This document shows positions 25,389 to 34,936 of a stretch of DNA of 64,000 bases, piece after piece. Source of the stretch: a virus. Position 1 is the first letter of the stretch; every line of letters starts with the position of its first letter. Both the position numbers and the translations under genes were made by a program. The DNA is taken from IMG/VR virus record IMGVR_UViG_3300036398_002892, positions 1 to 64,000 of that record. One strand, 5' to 3'. The notes under the pieces were generated by a model. It was given only the letters and a program-made list of their open reading frames with translations. It was not told where the DNA came from and did not search any database.

Positions 25389-26066
25389 ATGAAAAAAATA
25401 GACAATCAAATTTTAGAAGAAATTGCTAGATATAATTCTATCAATCAATATATTGTTGAACAAGATGCTACGTTACCTCCACCACCAGGTGAAGTTGACC
25501 CAAATGCCGCTCCGGCTCCTGATGCAGGATTAGCCCCTGAAACGGCTCCACCGGCAGACCCAAATGCTGCGACAGTACCACCGGCTCCGGCAGGACCTCA
25601 ACCGGTTGATGTTGCGACTGACCCGGATGTAGAAAAAATTGATGATACAAAATCAGAATCAAAAACTGAGGAAATGGATATTACTGATTTAGTAAAATCG
25701 CAGAAAAAAGTTGAAGAAAAACAAGAAGAATACTTTAGTAACCTATTCCAACATTTAGATAATTTAGAAACTAAATTAGGTGAAATGGATGGTATTATGA
25801 CTAAATTAAATGATTTAGAATCTAAAGTTGAAAAATACAGAGAAAAAACACCTCAAGAAAGATTAGAATTAAGAACACTAGATTCAGGACCTTTCAATCA
25901 AAAATTAAGTCAATTTTTTGATGATAAAGAGGAGGATATGGAAAAAACAGGAAAAAATGAATATATTTTAACTCAAGACGAAGTTGAAGATTATTCCCCA
26001 AATGAGATTAAAAAAACCTTCAGAAATTTTGAAGACGAAGTAAATCCATTTAGACAAGTAAGATAA
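25389..26066 (+). CDS. Pro/Ala-rich coiled-coil protein (225 aa)
   Basis: Three parts: a short helical N-terminus (MKKIDNQILEEIARYN), a Pro/Ala-rich linker at about 30-75 with repeated ADPNAA-like units, and an acidic coiled coil at about 95-155 (VEEKQEEYFSNLF, LETKLGEMDG) before a charged tail. No enzyme motif. The design suggests a scaffold-like or packaged virion protein; its N-terminal Ile-Leu-Glu-Glu and Ile-Val-Glu sites could be prohead-protease sites. A textbook terminator follows, closing the tail transcription unit before the replication genes. Confidence 0.6.
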   Translation: MKKIDNQILEEIARYNSINQYIVEQDATLPPPPGEVDPNAAPAPDAGLAPETAPPADPNAATVPPAPAGPQPVDVATDPDVEKIDDTKSESKTEEMDITDLVKSQKKVEEKQEEYFSNLFQHLDNLETKLGEMDGIMTKLNDLESKVEKYREKTPQERLELRTLDSGPFNQKLSQFFDDKEEDMEKTGKNEYILTQDEVEDYSPNEIKKTFRNFEDEVNPFRQVR

Positions 26067-26070
26067 TTTT

Positions 26071-26094
26071 AACGGTCTTCGGACCGTTTTTTTT
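26071..26094 (+). terminator. Intrinsic terminator with UUCG loop
   Basis: AACGGTC-TTCG-GACCGTT followed by TTTTTT, 5 nt after the stop of the 225-residue protein. A 7-bp perfect stem, stable tetraloop and U-tract make this a clear rho-independent terminator. Confidence 0.9.
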
Positions 26095-26104
26095 ACAAAA
26101 CAAT

Positions 26105-26133
26105 TTGACAAACACACGGCTGACACTTATACT
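26105..26133 (+). promoter_or_regulatory. Sigma70-like promoter of the SSB gene
   Basis: TTGACA (26105-26110), a 17-nt spacer and TATACT (26128-26133) match the classical -35/-10 promoter with optimal spacing, immediately after a terminator and ~30 nt before the SSB start. A Bacteroidota-type reading (TTG, then TACTTTTA) also overlaps. It is the only site of this quality I noticed and suggests transcription of the replication block by host polymerase. Confidence 0.6.
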
Positions 26134-26162
26134 TTTATAAACCTTTAAATATTTTAAACACT

Positions 26163-27017
26163 ATGGCGACAAATTCATTAGACGCAGTTTTGGCTCAATA
26201 CGAGCAATCAAAACAAGGTGGTTCTTCTAACACCTCAAAATTCACACAAGAAGAAAGAATGAAAAAATACTTCGCGGCAATCCTTCAAGACAAGGAAACT
26301 CAAGGGCAACGAAGATTAAGAATCTTACCAACTAAAGATGGTTCTACACCATTTAAAGAAGTTTGGTATCACGAGATTCAAGTAGATGGAAAATTCCAAA
26401 AATTTTATGACCCGGGAAAAAACGACAACGAACGTTCACCTTTAAATGAGGTTTACGAAGAACTTCGTTCAACCGGAAAAGAATCTGACAAAGAGTTAGC
26501 TAAACAGTACTTATCACGTAAATTTTACATTGTGAAAGTTATTGATAGAGATAACGAGGCGGATGGTGTTAAATTTTGGAGATTTAAACATAACTACAAA
26601 AACGAGGGTATTTTAGACAAAATTATCCCAATTTGGAGAAATAAAGGTGATATCACAGACCCTTTAACAGGTAGAGATATCATTTTAGAATTGACTAAAG
26701 CAAAAACTCCAAAAGGTGCTTTTTACACAGTAATTCAAACGGTTATGTATGACGATGCAGCTCCTGTTCATGAGGATAAAGCAACTGCTGACGGATGGGT
26801 TAACGATGAGTTAACTTGGGAAGATGTTTACTCTAAAAAACCGGTTGAGTATTTAGAAGCTATCGCAAGAGGTGAAACTCCAAAATGGAATTCTGATAAA
26901 GGTGGTTACGATTATGGTAATTCAGACGAAGATGAAACTTCATTTGGTGGTTCTAAACCATCGGCACCTATTGACCCACAAGCGGATGCCGAAGGGGATG
27001 AGGATATGCCATTCTAA
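26163..27017 (+). CDS. Single-stranded DNA-binding protein (gp32-like)
   Basis: 284 residues. The core (about 50-200) has the OB-fold character of phage gp32-type SSBs: RRLRILPTKDGSTPF, then a Trp/Tyr/Phe-rich set of strands including VWYHEIQVDGKFQKFYDPG and VKFWRFKHNY. The C-terminal ~40 residues are very acidic and end in DEDMPF, equivalent to the DDDIPF-type tip with which SSBs recruit partner proteins. The Cys/His zinc site of T4 gp32 is not present. It heads a replication operon followed by UvsX, exonuclease and helicase, its expected partners. Start chosen at the ATG after the TTGACA promoter. Confidence 0.85.
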   Translation: MATNSLDAVLAQYEQSKQGGSSNTSKFTQEERMKKYFAAILQDKETQGQRRLRILPTKDGSTPFKEVWYHEIQVDGKFQKFYDPGKNDNERSPLNEVYEELRSTGKESDKELAKQYLSRKFYIVKVIDRDNEADGVKFWRFKHNYKNEGILDKIIPIWRNKGDITDPLTGRDIILELTKAKTPKGAFYTVIQTVMYDDAAPVHEDKATADGWVNDELTWEDVYSKKPVEYLEAIARGETPKWNSDKGGYDYGNSDEDETSFGGSKPSAPIDPQADAEGDEDMPF

Positions 27018-27037
27018 TCAAAAACACTTGGACATAT

Positions 27038-27072
27038 AACTTGGACACTGAGACATACTCGGTGTCCAAGTT
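27038..27072 (+). terminator. 15-bp hairpin between SSB and UvsX genes
   Basis: AACTTGGACACTGAG pairs with CTCGGTGTCCAAGTT (one G-U) around a 5-nt loop. A second copy of the left arm's ACTTGGACA lies upstream (27026-27034) and can compete for the same right arm. There is no good U-tract, so partial termination, mRNA processing or attenuation is more likely than full termination. Confidence 0.55.
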
Positions 27073-27108
27073 GTCTAAAAAACTAAAAAAATTAAATTAA
27101 TTAGATAT

Positions 27109-28113
27109 ATGGCAATTAAAAAACACGATTTTAAGTCCATTAAGGATAAATTTTCTACATCTGCAAAATACAAACCACAAAGGTTTTTTGACTTAGGTCC
27201 TGACTTTTTGGATGCGGTTGGTATTCCGGGACCAGCAATAGGGCATTTAAATATGTTCTTAGGTCACTCAGACACTGGTAAGACGACTGCTTTAGTAAAA
27301 TGTGCGGTTGATGCTCAGAAAAAACAAATATTACCGGTATTCATTATCACCGAACAAAAATGGTCATTTGAACACGCAAAACTTATGGGTTTTGAATGTG
27401 AAGAAATGGTTGATGAAGAAACAGGTGAATTAGAGTGGGATGGGTTTTATATCTTCAATAATAACTTTGATTATATTGAACAAATTACTGACTACATTAA
27501 CTCTTTATTAGATGCTCAAGAGAAAGGTGAATTAGATTATAGTTTATTATTTTTATGGGATTCTGTTGGTTCAGTTCCTTGTAAAATGACTTACGAAGGT
27601 AAAGGAGGTAAACAACATAACGCAGCGGCTTTAGCTGACAAAATAGGTATGGGTATTAATCAAAGAATATCAGGAAGTCGTAAAGCGGATTCTAAATATG
27701 AGAATACTTTGGTTATTGTTAACCAACCGTGGGTTGAACTTCCGGATAATCCATTTGGACAACCTAAAATTAAAGCTAAAGGTGGTGAAGCAATTTGGTT
27801 GAACTCTTCATTAGTTTTCCGTTTTGGAAATGAAAAAGGTGCAGGAACAACAAAGATTACGGCAACTAAAGATAAGAGAACTATCAAATTTGCGGTAAGA
27901 ACTAAAATCTCCGTAATGAAAAATCATATCAATGGACTTGGTTATGAGGATGGTAAGATTATTGTAACCCCTCATGGATTTTTGGCGGGAAAAGAAACTT
28001 CAGAAGAAAAAGCTTCAATTGAGAAGTACAAAAAAGAATATTCTGAATATTGGAAAAACATTATCGGAACAGATGGTGATTTTGACTTGAAAGAAGTAGA
28101 AGAAAAAGATTAG
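27109..28113 (+). CDS. uvsX: UvsX/RecA-type recombinase
   Basis: 334 residues with the RecA core: Walker A GHSDTGKTT (residues 52-60), the catalytic-Glu region (FIITEQKW), Walker B LLFLWDSVGS with D151, and the loop-2 segment near KGGKQHNAAALADK followed by the RecA-type strand VIVNQPWVELP. T4 UvsX (about 390 residues) forms the presynaptic filament on single-stranded DNA for recombination-dependent replication. Here it follows the SSB gene, its partner in filament loading. The N-terminal DNA-binding domain is short, as in UvsX rather than bacterial RecA. Confidence 0.92.
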   Translation: MAIKKHDFKSIKDKFSTSAKYKPQRFFDLGPDFLDAVGIPGPAIGHLNMFLGHSDTGKTTALVKCAVDAQKKQILPVFIITEQKWSFEHAKLMGFECEEMVDEETGELEWDGFYIFNNNFDYIEQITDYINSLLDAQEKGELDYSLLFLWDSVGSVPCKMTYEGKGGKQHNAAALADKIGMGINQRISGSRKADSKYENTLVIVNQPWVELPDNPFGQPKIKAKGGEAIWLNSSLVFRFGNEKGAGTTKITATKDKRTIKFAVRTKISVMKNHINGLGYEDGKIIVTPHGFLAGKETSEEKASIEKYKKEYSEYWKNIIGTDGDFDLKEVEEKD

Positions 28114-28134
28114 TAACGAATACAAACAAAACAA

Positions 28135-29139
28135 GTGGTTAAAACCCTATTAGTGGACGGCAATAATTTAGTAAAGATTGGCTTTCACGGAGTAAAAGAT
28201 TATTATCATAATGGAAAACACATAGGTGCCTTATGGCACTTTGTGAATACCATTAGACGATTCATAGATGAACAAAACTTTGATAAAGTTGTTGTTATGT
28301 GGGATGGTGATGATAACTCTTCAACTCGAAAACTTATTTATCCCCAATACAAAGAACAACGTAGAGACAGAGACAACGAGTATAAGTTAGATTCTTTCAC
28401 TGAGCAGAAAGAAAGAATCAAACAATACTTGGAGGATTGTTATGTGAGACAAATCAACGTAGATAATAACGAAGCGGATGATTTGATAGCTTACTATTGC
28501 CAAATCTCGGATAACGAACAAAAAACTATTTATTCGGGGGACAAAGACCTTACCCAACTTATTTCAGATAAGGTGTCGGTATATTATCCAAGAACCAAAG
28601 AAACTTATCAATTAGGTAGTAAAATCAAATGTGATATTTACGAATTCCCTCATCAAAATATTAAAACTTATAAAATTTTATCGGGTGATAAATCTGATAA
28701 CATTGATGGTATTTCAGGTTTAGGAGAGAAAACTCTTATTAAGTTTTTCCCTGAGCTACTTGAAAAACCGGTTTCAATTACCGATATTTTAGAAAAAGCT
28801 GAGAACCTACTTAAAGAAAACAAGAATAATAAAACATTACAAAATTTAATATCGGGTAAAACTAAAAGTGGTGTTCATGGAGAGGAATTTTTTACTATTA
28901 ATGAGAAAATAATAAATCTATCAAATCCGTTAATTACTGATGATGCTAAAGAACTTGTAGAGTTATATTATAGAGAAACGTTAGACCCGGATGGTCGGGG
29001 ACATAGGAATCTTATAAAGATGATGATGGAAGACGGTTTTTTTAAATATCTACCAAAGGGGGATGACGCATGGGTAAATTTTGTTAGACCCTTTATGAAA
29101 CTAACAAGAAAAGAAAAAAGAAATTATAACAACAATTAA
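28135..29139 (+). CDS. rnh: RNase H / FEN-type 5'-3' exonuclease
   Basis: 334 residues of the flap-endonuclease/PIN family, equivalent to T4 RNase H (305 residues), which removes RNA primers. The acidic metal ligands are visible: D8 in LLVDGNN, D57 in VVMWDGDDN, E113-x-D-D in EADDLIAYY and SGDKD at 134-138. The helix-hairpin-helix clamp region is LSGDKSDNIDGISGLGEKT (182-200). The start is a GTG at 28135 giving MVKTLLVDGNN; no ATG fits because the conserved first strand starts immediately. It lies 21 nt after uvsX and 8 nt before the next gene. Confidence 0.88.
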   Translation: MVKTLLVDGNNLVKIGFHGVKDYYHNGKHIGALWHFVNTIRRFIDEQNFDKVVVMWDGDDNSSTRKLIYPQYKEQRRDRDNEYKLDSFTEQKERIKQYLEDCYVRQINVDNNEADDLIAYYCQISDNEQKTIYSGDKDLTQLISDKVSVYYPRTKETYQLGSKIKCDIYEFPHQNIKTYKILSGDKSDNIDGISGLGEKTLIKFFPELLEKPVSITDILEKAENLLKENKNNKTLQNLISGKTKSGVHGEEFFTINEKIINLSNPLITDDAKELVELYYRETLDPDGRGHRNLIKMMMEDGFFKYLPKGDDAWVNFVRPFMKLTRKEKRNYNNN

Positions 29140-29147
29140 TTAAAACT

Positions 29148-29600
29148 ATGAAAGACCAAGAATCGGTAAAATTAGAATTCTTAATGATGGTAAATGATAA
29201 CATCATTGTACAAAGATTTTTTAACGTGAGAGAGTTTAACAATGAGGCAAAGAACTCATTAGAACTTTATGAATTACTTCGTGAATTTAAAGAAGACATT
29301 CAAACTCAATTATCATTGAAAACAGTAACGTATATGTCTGATAATATGTACGAAATTATTAACAATCCGGCTATTTTGGAAACGTCATATACTGATGGTC
29401 CGGAGTACTTTAACATCTTCATCAAACAAAATGATGTGACAATTTGTCATAGACAAGTGGACGCTAAAGTATACCCTCCAAAGATAAGATACACTGTGGA
29501 TGTACGCCCACACCTAAAAAACTTGTTGATGAACTTGACTGACATTTTTTCATCTAAAAATTTAACAAAAAAATATATGGATGTTACCTTAAGTGTGTAG
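29148..29600 (+). CDS. Hypothetical protein in the replication operon (150 aa)
   Basis: Mixed alpha/beta protein without Cys clusters, membrane segments or a recognisable nucleotide-binding motif. The C-terminal part (VDVRPHLKNLLMNLTDIF) is helical. It sits between the RNase H and replicative helicase genes with short gaps, so a replication accessory role (for instance helicase loading, the job of T4 gp59) is possible from context, but the sequence gives no direct support. Confidence 0.6.
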   Translation: MKDQESVKLEFLMMVNDNIIVQRFFNVREFNNEAKNSLELYELLREFKEDIQTQLSLKTVTYMSDNMYEIINNPAILETSYTDGPEYFNIFIKQNDVTICHRQVDAKVYPPKIRYTVDVRPHLKNLLMNLTDIFSSKNLTKKYMDVTLSV

Positions 29601-29610
29601 TATTTATTAA
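29600..29610 (+). promoter_or_regulatory. TATTTAT-type candidate promoter
   Basis: GTATTTATTAA overlaps the TAG stop of the preceding gene and lies about 22 nt before the helicase ATG at 29631. Confidence 0.3.
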
Positions 29611-29630
29611 TACACTAAAAGAAAAAATAT

Positions 29631-31013
29631 ATGGCGTCAAACAAAAATTTCGAGTATCTAGGTAGTACCTTTCAGATACAATTATTAAACCAAATCATTA
29701 TTGATAAAGATTTTTCAAGGTCTATCATCGATGTGATTGAAACAAGTTATTTTGAGAATAAATACTTCAAATTAATTATTCAAATGATTAAAGAGTATTA
29801 TACAAAATACGAACATACACCAACCTTTGACACATTAGAACAAATCACAAAATCTGAGATACAACAACCTCTAGCTGCGAAAATCATTATTGATACCCTT
29901 AATAAAGTTAAGGAATCCACACTTGAGGGAGCGGAGTTTGTACAAGAAAAATCAATGAAGTTCTGTAAGCAACAGGAGTTACAGAAAGTTATGGTTAAAG
30001 CTCAAAAAATCATCGACACGGGTGAATTTGAAAGTTACGACACATTAGAGGAGATGGTAAGTAAAGCTCTTCAAGTTGGGGAACACGATAAGGGAACAGA
30101 AAGTGTTTTCAGCAATTTAGATGACGTTTTAAACGAAGATTATCGCCATCCGATACCAATGGGTATTCCGGGGATAGATAGGTTATTAAAAGGTGGTTTA
30201 GCTAAAGGTGAAATCGGTGTTGTATTAGCACCAACAGGTGTTGGTAAATCAACTTTACTGACAAAAATCTCAAATCACGCATTTAATTTGGGATACAATG
30301 TTTTACAAATATTCTTTGAGGATAACCCAAAGATTATTCAACGTAAACACATTACGTTATGGACAAAAATCCATCCGGATGAATTGTCTTTAAAAAAGGA
30401 TGAGGTTATGATTAAAGTTCAAGAAATTAAGGAGAGTATGACTAATCAATTGATACTTAAAAAACTTCCATCAGATACTGTAACAATGATGCAAATTAAG
30501 AATCAAATTAGAAAAATGATTTCTGAAGGAAACAAAATTGATATGGTATTATTGGACTACATTGATTGTGTTGTTCCTGATAAAAACTTGGGTGACGAAT
30601 GGAAATCTGAAGGGTCTGTTATGAGAGGATTTGAGGCGATGTGTCATGAACTTGATTTAGTTGGTTGGACAGCAACACAAGGTAACAGAAGTTCAATATC
30701 ATCAGATGTTGTAACTACTGACCAAATGGGTGGTTCAATCAAAAAAGCACAGGTTGGGCACGTAATTATTTCCGTGGCAAAATCTCTACAACAAAAAGAA
30801 ATGAAACTAGCAACGATTGCAATTACTAAATCACGTATTGGTGATGATGGTATTGTCTTTGAAAATTGTAAATTTGACAATGGTATGTTAGAAATTGATA
30901 CAGAAAGTTCGGTGACCTTTTTAGGTCTTGAAGAACAAACTGAAGAAAGAAATAGACAACGAATCAAAGATTTGTTAGAAAAAAGAAAAGAAAAACAACA
31001 AACACAAAATTAA
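29631..31013 (+). CDS. Replicative DNA helicase (DnaB/gp41-type)
   Basis: 460 residues. N-terminal helical domain (about 1-155) with the DnaB-like primase/loader-interaction layout, then a RecA-type motor: Walker [10 protein letters not shown] (200-208) preceded by [17 protein letters not shown], Walker [11 protein letters not shown] with D309, and a C-terminal Q/R region [10 protein letters not shown]. The hexamer would unwind DNA at the fork. The lack of an intein and the size (T4 gp41 is 475) are normal. It belongs to the SSB-UvsX-exonuclease-helicase series and is followed 5 nt later by nrdB. Confidence 0.92.
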   Translation: MASNKNFEYLGSTFQIQLLNQIIIDKDFSRSIIDVIETSYFENKYFKLIIQMIKEYYTKYEHTPTFDTLEQITKSEIQQPLAAKIIIDTLNKVKESTLEGAEFVQEKSMKFCKQQELQKVMVKAQKIIDTGEFESYDTLEEMVSKALQVGEHDKGTESVFSNLDDVLNEDYRHPIPMGIPGIDRLLKGGLAKGEIGVVLAPTGVGKSTLLTKISNHAFNLGYNVLQIFFEDNPKIIQRKHITLWTKIHPDELSLKKDEVMIKVQEIKESMTNQLILKKLPSDTVTMMQIKNQIRKMISEGNKIDMVLLDYIDCVVPDKNLGDEWKSEGSVMRGFEAMCHELDLVGWTATQGNRSSISSDVVTTDQMGGSIKKAQVGHVIISVAKSLQQKEMKLATIAITKSRIGDDGIVFENCKFDNGMLEIDTESSVTFLGLEEQTEERNRQRIKDLLEKRKEKQQTQN

Positions 31014-31018
31014 AAAAA

Positions 31019-31969
31019 ATGGAAGAAAAAATATTAAAAGAAAATCCGAACAGATTCGTTATTTTCCCTATTGAACATAATGATATATGGGAATTTTACC
31101 AACAACATCAAGCAGCGTTTTGGACGGCTGAAGAAGTTGATTTATCCAATGACATTAGAGATTGGGAAAATTTAACAGACAATGAAAGATTCTTTGTTAA
31201 GAATGTATTATCATTTTTCGCAGCATCTGACGGAATCGTTAACGAAAACCTAGCGGAAAATTTCTTAAAAGAAGTACAATATCCTGAAGCTAAGTTCTTC
31301 TACGGATTCCAACTTATGGCTGAAAATATTCACTCATTAATGTATTCATTATTGATTGACACTTATATTTCAGATGCGGATGAAAAAGATGAATGTTTCC
31401 ACGCGATTGATAAATTACCTGCGGTTCAAAAGAAAGCGAAATGGGCTTTAGATTGGATTGAAAATTCTACTTTCCAAGAAAGATTGGTTGCGTTTGCGGC
31501 GGTTGAAGGTATCTTCTTTTCAGGTTCATTCTGTTCAATTTTTTGGTTAAAATCAAGAGGAATAATGCAAGGTTTATGTAACGCTAATTCACTTATCTTT
31601 AAAGATGAGAACTTACATTGTGATTTTGCAATTCATTTGATTAATAATCACGTTGAGAATAAACCAAGTGAGAAAAGAATTAAAGAAATTTTATTATCAG
31701 CGTTAGAGATTGAAAAAGAATTTATTACTGAATCTATACCAGTATCTTTAATTGGTATGAACTCAAACTTGATGAAACAATATCTTGAATTTGTGACTGA
31801 TGGTTTATTAGTTAAATTTGGATGTAAAAAACAATTTAACGTAGAACAACCATTTAAGTTTATGGAACAAATTGCTGTTGAAACAAAGGGTAACTTCTTT
31901 GAATCAAGAACTATGGAGTACCAAAAAGCTAAATTGGGTGAGTCATTAACATTTACTGAAGATTTTTAA
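31019..31969 (+). CDS. nrdB: Ribonucleotide reductase class Ia, small subunit
   Basis: 316 residues of the R2 family, which makes the tyrosyl radical for ribonucleotide reduction. All diiron ligands are seen: D71 (FAASDG), E102 and H105 (AENIH), E163 (AVEGIFF), E197 and H200 (DENLH). The radical Tyr is present as Y109, four residues after H105 as in E. coli (H118/Y122). Somewhat shorter than E. coli NrdB (376). Gene order nrdB-nrdA with a 1-nt gap indicates co-translation. It supplies dNTPs for phage replication. Confidence 0.95.
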   Translation: MEEKILKENPNRFVIFPIEHNDIWEFYQQHQAAFWTAEEVDLSNDIRDWENLTDNERFFVKNVLSFFAASDGIVNENLAENFLKEVQYPEAKFFYGFQLMAENIHSLMYSLLIDTYISDADEKDECFHAIDKLPAVQKKAKWALDWIENSTFQERLVAFAAVEGIFFSGSFCSIFWLKSRGIMQGLCNANSLIFKDENLHCDFAIHLINNHVENKPSEKRIKEILLSALEIEKEFITESIPVSLIGMNSNLMKQYLEFVTDGLLVKFGCKKQFNVEQPFKFMEQIAVETKGNFFESRTMEYQKAKLGESLTFTEDF

Positions 31970-31970
31970 T

Positions 31971-34385
31971 ATGATGTCATTAAAGATAAAAAAAAGAGGG
32001 GGGGACGAAGTTTCGTTCAACCCCCAAAAAATTTATAATAGAGTTAAACGAGCAGCAAGAGGATTAAACGTAAATGCTGATGAGGTATTCATTAAGGTGA
32101 TAACTTCAGTTCCAACAGAGGGTGTTATTACAACCAAAGAGTTGGATAAGTTAGTTTACGAGATTGCGGCGGCATACACCGGAAGTCATCATGACTACTC
32201 AAGATTAGCGTCTTCAGTAGCAATTTCTGCGTACCACAAAGAAACTGATGATAGTTTTTGTAACACAATGCACACATTACACGTTGATGGTATTATTAAT
32301 GATAAGTTAATGGAAACTATTGAAAAATATGGTCCTGAAAATATTGATTCTGTAATTAATCACGAGAATGATTACAATTTTGATTATTTTGCATGGAAAT
32401 CATTACAAGAAATGTATTTGTTAAAAACTCCGGAAGGTAGAGTAATTGAAAGACCACAACATATGTATATGAGGGTGGCTTTATGGGTTACTAAATCATT
32501 TGAACAAGCGGTTGAGTATTACCAATCATTGTCAAACCAACTTATTTCCCCGGCAACACCAATTATGATTAATGCGGGGACTAAAACACCTCAACTAGCG
32601 TCTTGTGTATTGAAATACAATCACGGGGACTCAAGAGAAGGTTTATTACAAACATTAAATGATATTTCAACGTACTCTTCGGATGCTGCGGGAATTGGTT
32701 TATGTATGTCTAACATTCGTAGTAAAGAAAGTCGTATTAACTCATCAGGAGGATTTGCGGGTGGTTTATTGAAATACCTTAAAATAGTTAACGAATCATT
32801 ACGTTTCTTTAATCAACAAGGAAGAAGACCGGGAAGTGCAGCTATCTACATTGAACCTTGGCATAAGGACATCATTGATTTACTTGAGATTAAAAAGAAC
32901 ACGGGTGCTGAAGAGATGAGAGCGAGAGATTTGTTTACATCAATATGGTTACCGGACAACTTTATGGAGGCGGTTAAGAATAATTCTGATTGGTACTTAT
33001 TCTGTCCTAACGACATTAAAAAGGCGGGTATCAAACCATTACAGGAAACTTATGGTGAAGAATACGAACATAGTTATAACAGAGCAGTTGAACTAGGTCT
33101 TGGTAAAAAAGTAAAGGCACAAACAATTTGGAATAAAATTATAGAATCTCAAGTTGAAACCGGAGTTCCTTACTTATGTTCAAAAGATAGTGCGAACAGA
33201 AAAACAAACCATCAAAACATTGGGGTGATTAAACAATCTAACCTATGTAATGAGATTTACCAATATACTGATGAGAACACTACTGCAATCTGTACTTTAT
33301 CATCTATGGTATTGAAAAACTTTATTATTAAAGGTGAGTTCGACTTCAAATTACTTTATAATGAGGTTAGAAAGGTTGTTAGAGCACTTAACAAAGTTGT
33401 TGACATTAATAGTTACTCAACTGAACAAGGTAGAAAAGGTGGTTTAGAACAAAGAGCGATAGCTATCGGAACTCAAGGACTTGCTGACGTATTCTATTTA
33501 ATGGATTACATCTTCACATCTGAAGAAGCTCGACAATTAAATAAAGAGATTTTTGAAACCATATACTTTGCGGCAATCACCGAGAGTATGGAATTATGTA
33601 AATCAGGTGAATATAAACCATACAAATTCTTTAAAGGGTCACCAATGTCAAAAGGTATATTCCAATTTGATATGTGGGGGTTAGATTACGAAGGATTAGG
33701 TAGAATGTGGGATTGGGACTCACTTAAGTTAGAAGTATCCAACCACGGGGTTTGTAACTCGTTATTCACGGCTCAGATGCCGGTTGCATCTTCTGCTAAG
33801 ATTACAGGTTCATTTGAAATGACAGAACCGGCTCACTCGGCATTATTTAATCGTCGTGTAGTTGGGGGTGAAATCTTAATTGTTAATAAATACTTAATTA
33901 ATGATTTTGAAAAAATTGGTATTTGGTCTGAAGATTTGAAAAATGAGATTATAATGAATGAGGGTTCAATTCAAAACATTAACTTTAATCATTATCTTGA
34001 TGTTGAAGATAAAAACTACAACAAGAAAGTTAAGAGAATTGAACATTTAATTCCAAAATACAAAACAATTTGGGAAATATCTCAAAGAGAACTTATTGAT
34101 ATGGCTGCTGACAGAGCACCATTCATTGACCAATCACAATCAATGAATATCTATATGTCTAACCCAACATTATCAAAGATTTCATCATCACACTTCCATT
34201 CTTGGGGTAAAGGATTAAAAACTCTTTGTTATTATGTTAGAACTAAAGCAATATCAACCGGAGCAAAACATTTGGCTGTGGATATTTCAAAAGTGGGTCA
34301 ACCAAAACCTATTGAAAAACCAACCGTTGAAATAAATCAAAAACCAAAAGACAGTGAATTTGAGTGTTTTGGGTGTGGTTCTTAA
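31971..34385 (+). CDS. nrdA: Ribonucleotide reductase class Ia, large subunit
   Basis: 804 residues. An ATP-cone allosteric domain is at about 1-95 (IKKRGGDEVSFNPQKI and SRLASSVAISAYH). The catalytic barrel follows, with SPATPIMINAGT, LASCVLKYNHGDS (first active-site Cys) and NLCNEIYQY containing the catalytic Asn/Cys/Glu set. The C-terminal tail ends CFGCGS, i.e. the C-x2-C pair (799, 802) that is reduced by glutaredoxin or thioredoxin. Full length, no intein. Start is the first of two ATGs (31971 or 31974). A strong terminator follows, ending the replication/nucleotide unit. Confidence 0.95.
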   Translation: MMSLKIKKRGGDEVSFNPQKIYNRVKRAARGLNVNADEVFIKVITSVPTEGVITTKELDKLVYEIAAAYTGSHHDYSRLASSVAISAYHKETDDSFCNTMHTLHVDGIINDKLMETIEKYGPENIDSVINHENDYNFDYFAWKSLQEMYLLKTPEGRVIERPQHMYMRVALWVTKSFEQAVEYYQSLSNQLISPATPIMINAGTKTPQLASCVLKYNHGDSREGLLQTLNDISTYSSDAAGIGLCMSNIRSKESRINSSGGFAGGLLKYLKIVNESLRFFNQQGRRPGSAAIYIEPWHKDIIDLLEIKKNTGAEEMRARDLFTSIWLPDNFMEAVKNNSDWYLFCPNDIKKAGIKPLQETYGEEYEHSYNRAVELGLGKKVKAQTIWNKIIESQVETGVPYLCSKDSANRKTNHQNIGVIKQSNLCNEIYQYTDENTTAICTLSSMVLKNFIIKGEFDFKLLYNEVRKVVRALNKVVDINSYSTEQGRKGGLEQRAIAIGTQGLADVFYLMDYIFTSEEARQLNKEIFETIYFAAITESMELCKSGEYKPYKFFKGSPMSKGIFQFDMWGLDYEGLGRMWDWDSLKLEVSNHGVCNSLFTAQMPVASSAKITGSFEMTEPAHSALFNRRVVGGEILIVNKYLINDFEKIGIWSEDLKNEIIMNEGSIQNINFNHYLDVEDKNYNKKVKRIEHLIPKYKTIWEISQRELIDMAADRAPFIDQSQSMNIYMSNPTLSKISSSHFHSWGKGLKTLCYYVRTKAISTGAKHLAVDISKVGQPKPIEKPTVEINQKPKDSEFECFGCGS

Positions 34386-34399
34386 TAGAAATAAATATT

Positions 34400-34425
34400 A
34401 ATCACGACTTTGGTCGTGATTTTTT
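34400..34425 (+). terminator. Intrinsic terminator after nrdA
   Basis: ATCACGAC-TTTG-GTCGTGAT with A/T extension and a T-run, 15 nt after the nrdA stop. A clear rho-independent terminator. Confidence 0.88.
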
Positions 34426-34433
34426 ATTTTACT

Positions 34434-34470
34434 CTATTTATAAGAAATAATTACGACACTATATTTATAG
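34434..34470 (+). promoter_or_regulatory. Two TATTTAT-type candidate promoter elements before gp25
   Basis: CTATTTATAAG (34434-34444) and ATATTTATAG (34461-34470) follow the nrdA terminator directly. The second lies only 2 nt before the ATG at 34473. The tandem arrangement after a terminator is a good place for a phage late promoter. Confidence 0.4.
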
Positions 34471-34472
34471 AT

Positions 34473-34931
34473 ATGGCAGATGGAAAAACATATGGTATTA
34501 ATTTCCCTTTTAGGGATTCTTATGATGGAAAGTATTTAGACCTTTCCACAGATAGTACTGAAGAAACAAGAACGGACTTAATACATTTATTATTAACTAG
34601 AAAAGGAAGTAGATATTTTTTACCCGATTTTGGTACAAGATTGTATGAATTTATTTTTGAACCATTAGATGGTCCTACATTTTCAGATATTGATGCTGAA
34701 ATTAGAGATGCTGTTGAAGAATACATACCGGGAATAACAATTAAAAATATAAGTATTACTGCGGCATCAGATGGTGAGGAAGATAAAGGTACTTATGTTG
34801 ACCAATATGATACACGTGTTTTTAGAGTACCGGGTATTGGAACTAAAGAACACACTGCGAAAGTAAAAATAGATTATCAAATAAATAATGACGTGTTTAA
34901 CGCTAGTGATTTTGTAATCCTAAATATTTAA
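34473..34931 (+). CDS. Baseplate wedge protein gp25-like
   Basis: 152 residues starting MADGKTYGINFPF. The gp25/lysozyme-like baseplate family pattern is visible: LLTRKGSRYFLPDFGTRL (the conserved R-x-P-x-FG segment), then a helix FSDIDAEIRDAVEEYIP and strands ending KVKIDYQI. gp25 is a small wedge core protein that binds gp6 and the sheath. An in-frame upstream start (34410) would add 21 hydrophobic residues inside the promoter region and is not credible. Followed by the gp6-like gene after 5 nt, as expected for the conserved gp25-gp6 pair. Confidence 0.9.
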   Translation: MADGKTYGINFPFRDSYDGKYLDLSTDSTEETRTDLIHLLLTRKGSRYFLPDFGTRLYEFIFEPLDGPTFSDIDAEIRDAVEEYIPGITIKNISITAASDGEEDKGTYVDQYDTRVFRVPGIGTKEHTAKVKIDYQINNDVFNASDFVILNI

Positions 34932-34936
34932 AGAAT

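Noticed and set aside
30644-30967. 107-codon minus-strand frame inside the helicase gene
   Set aside because: Shadow of a well-supported DnaB-type gene; composition (Ser/Leu/Cys-rich) is typical of antisense frames.
34410-34472. Upstream start (21 extra residues) for the gp25-like gene
   Set aside because: The extension translates the terminator and promoter region, and gp25 homologues begin near MADGKTYGINFPF.
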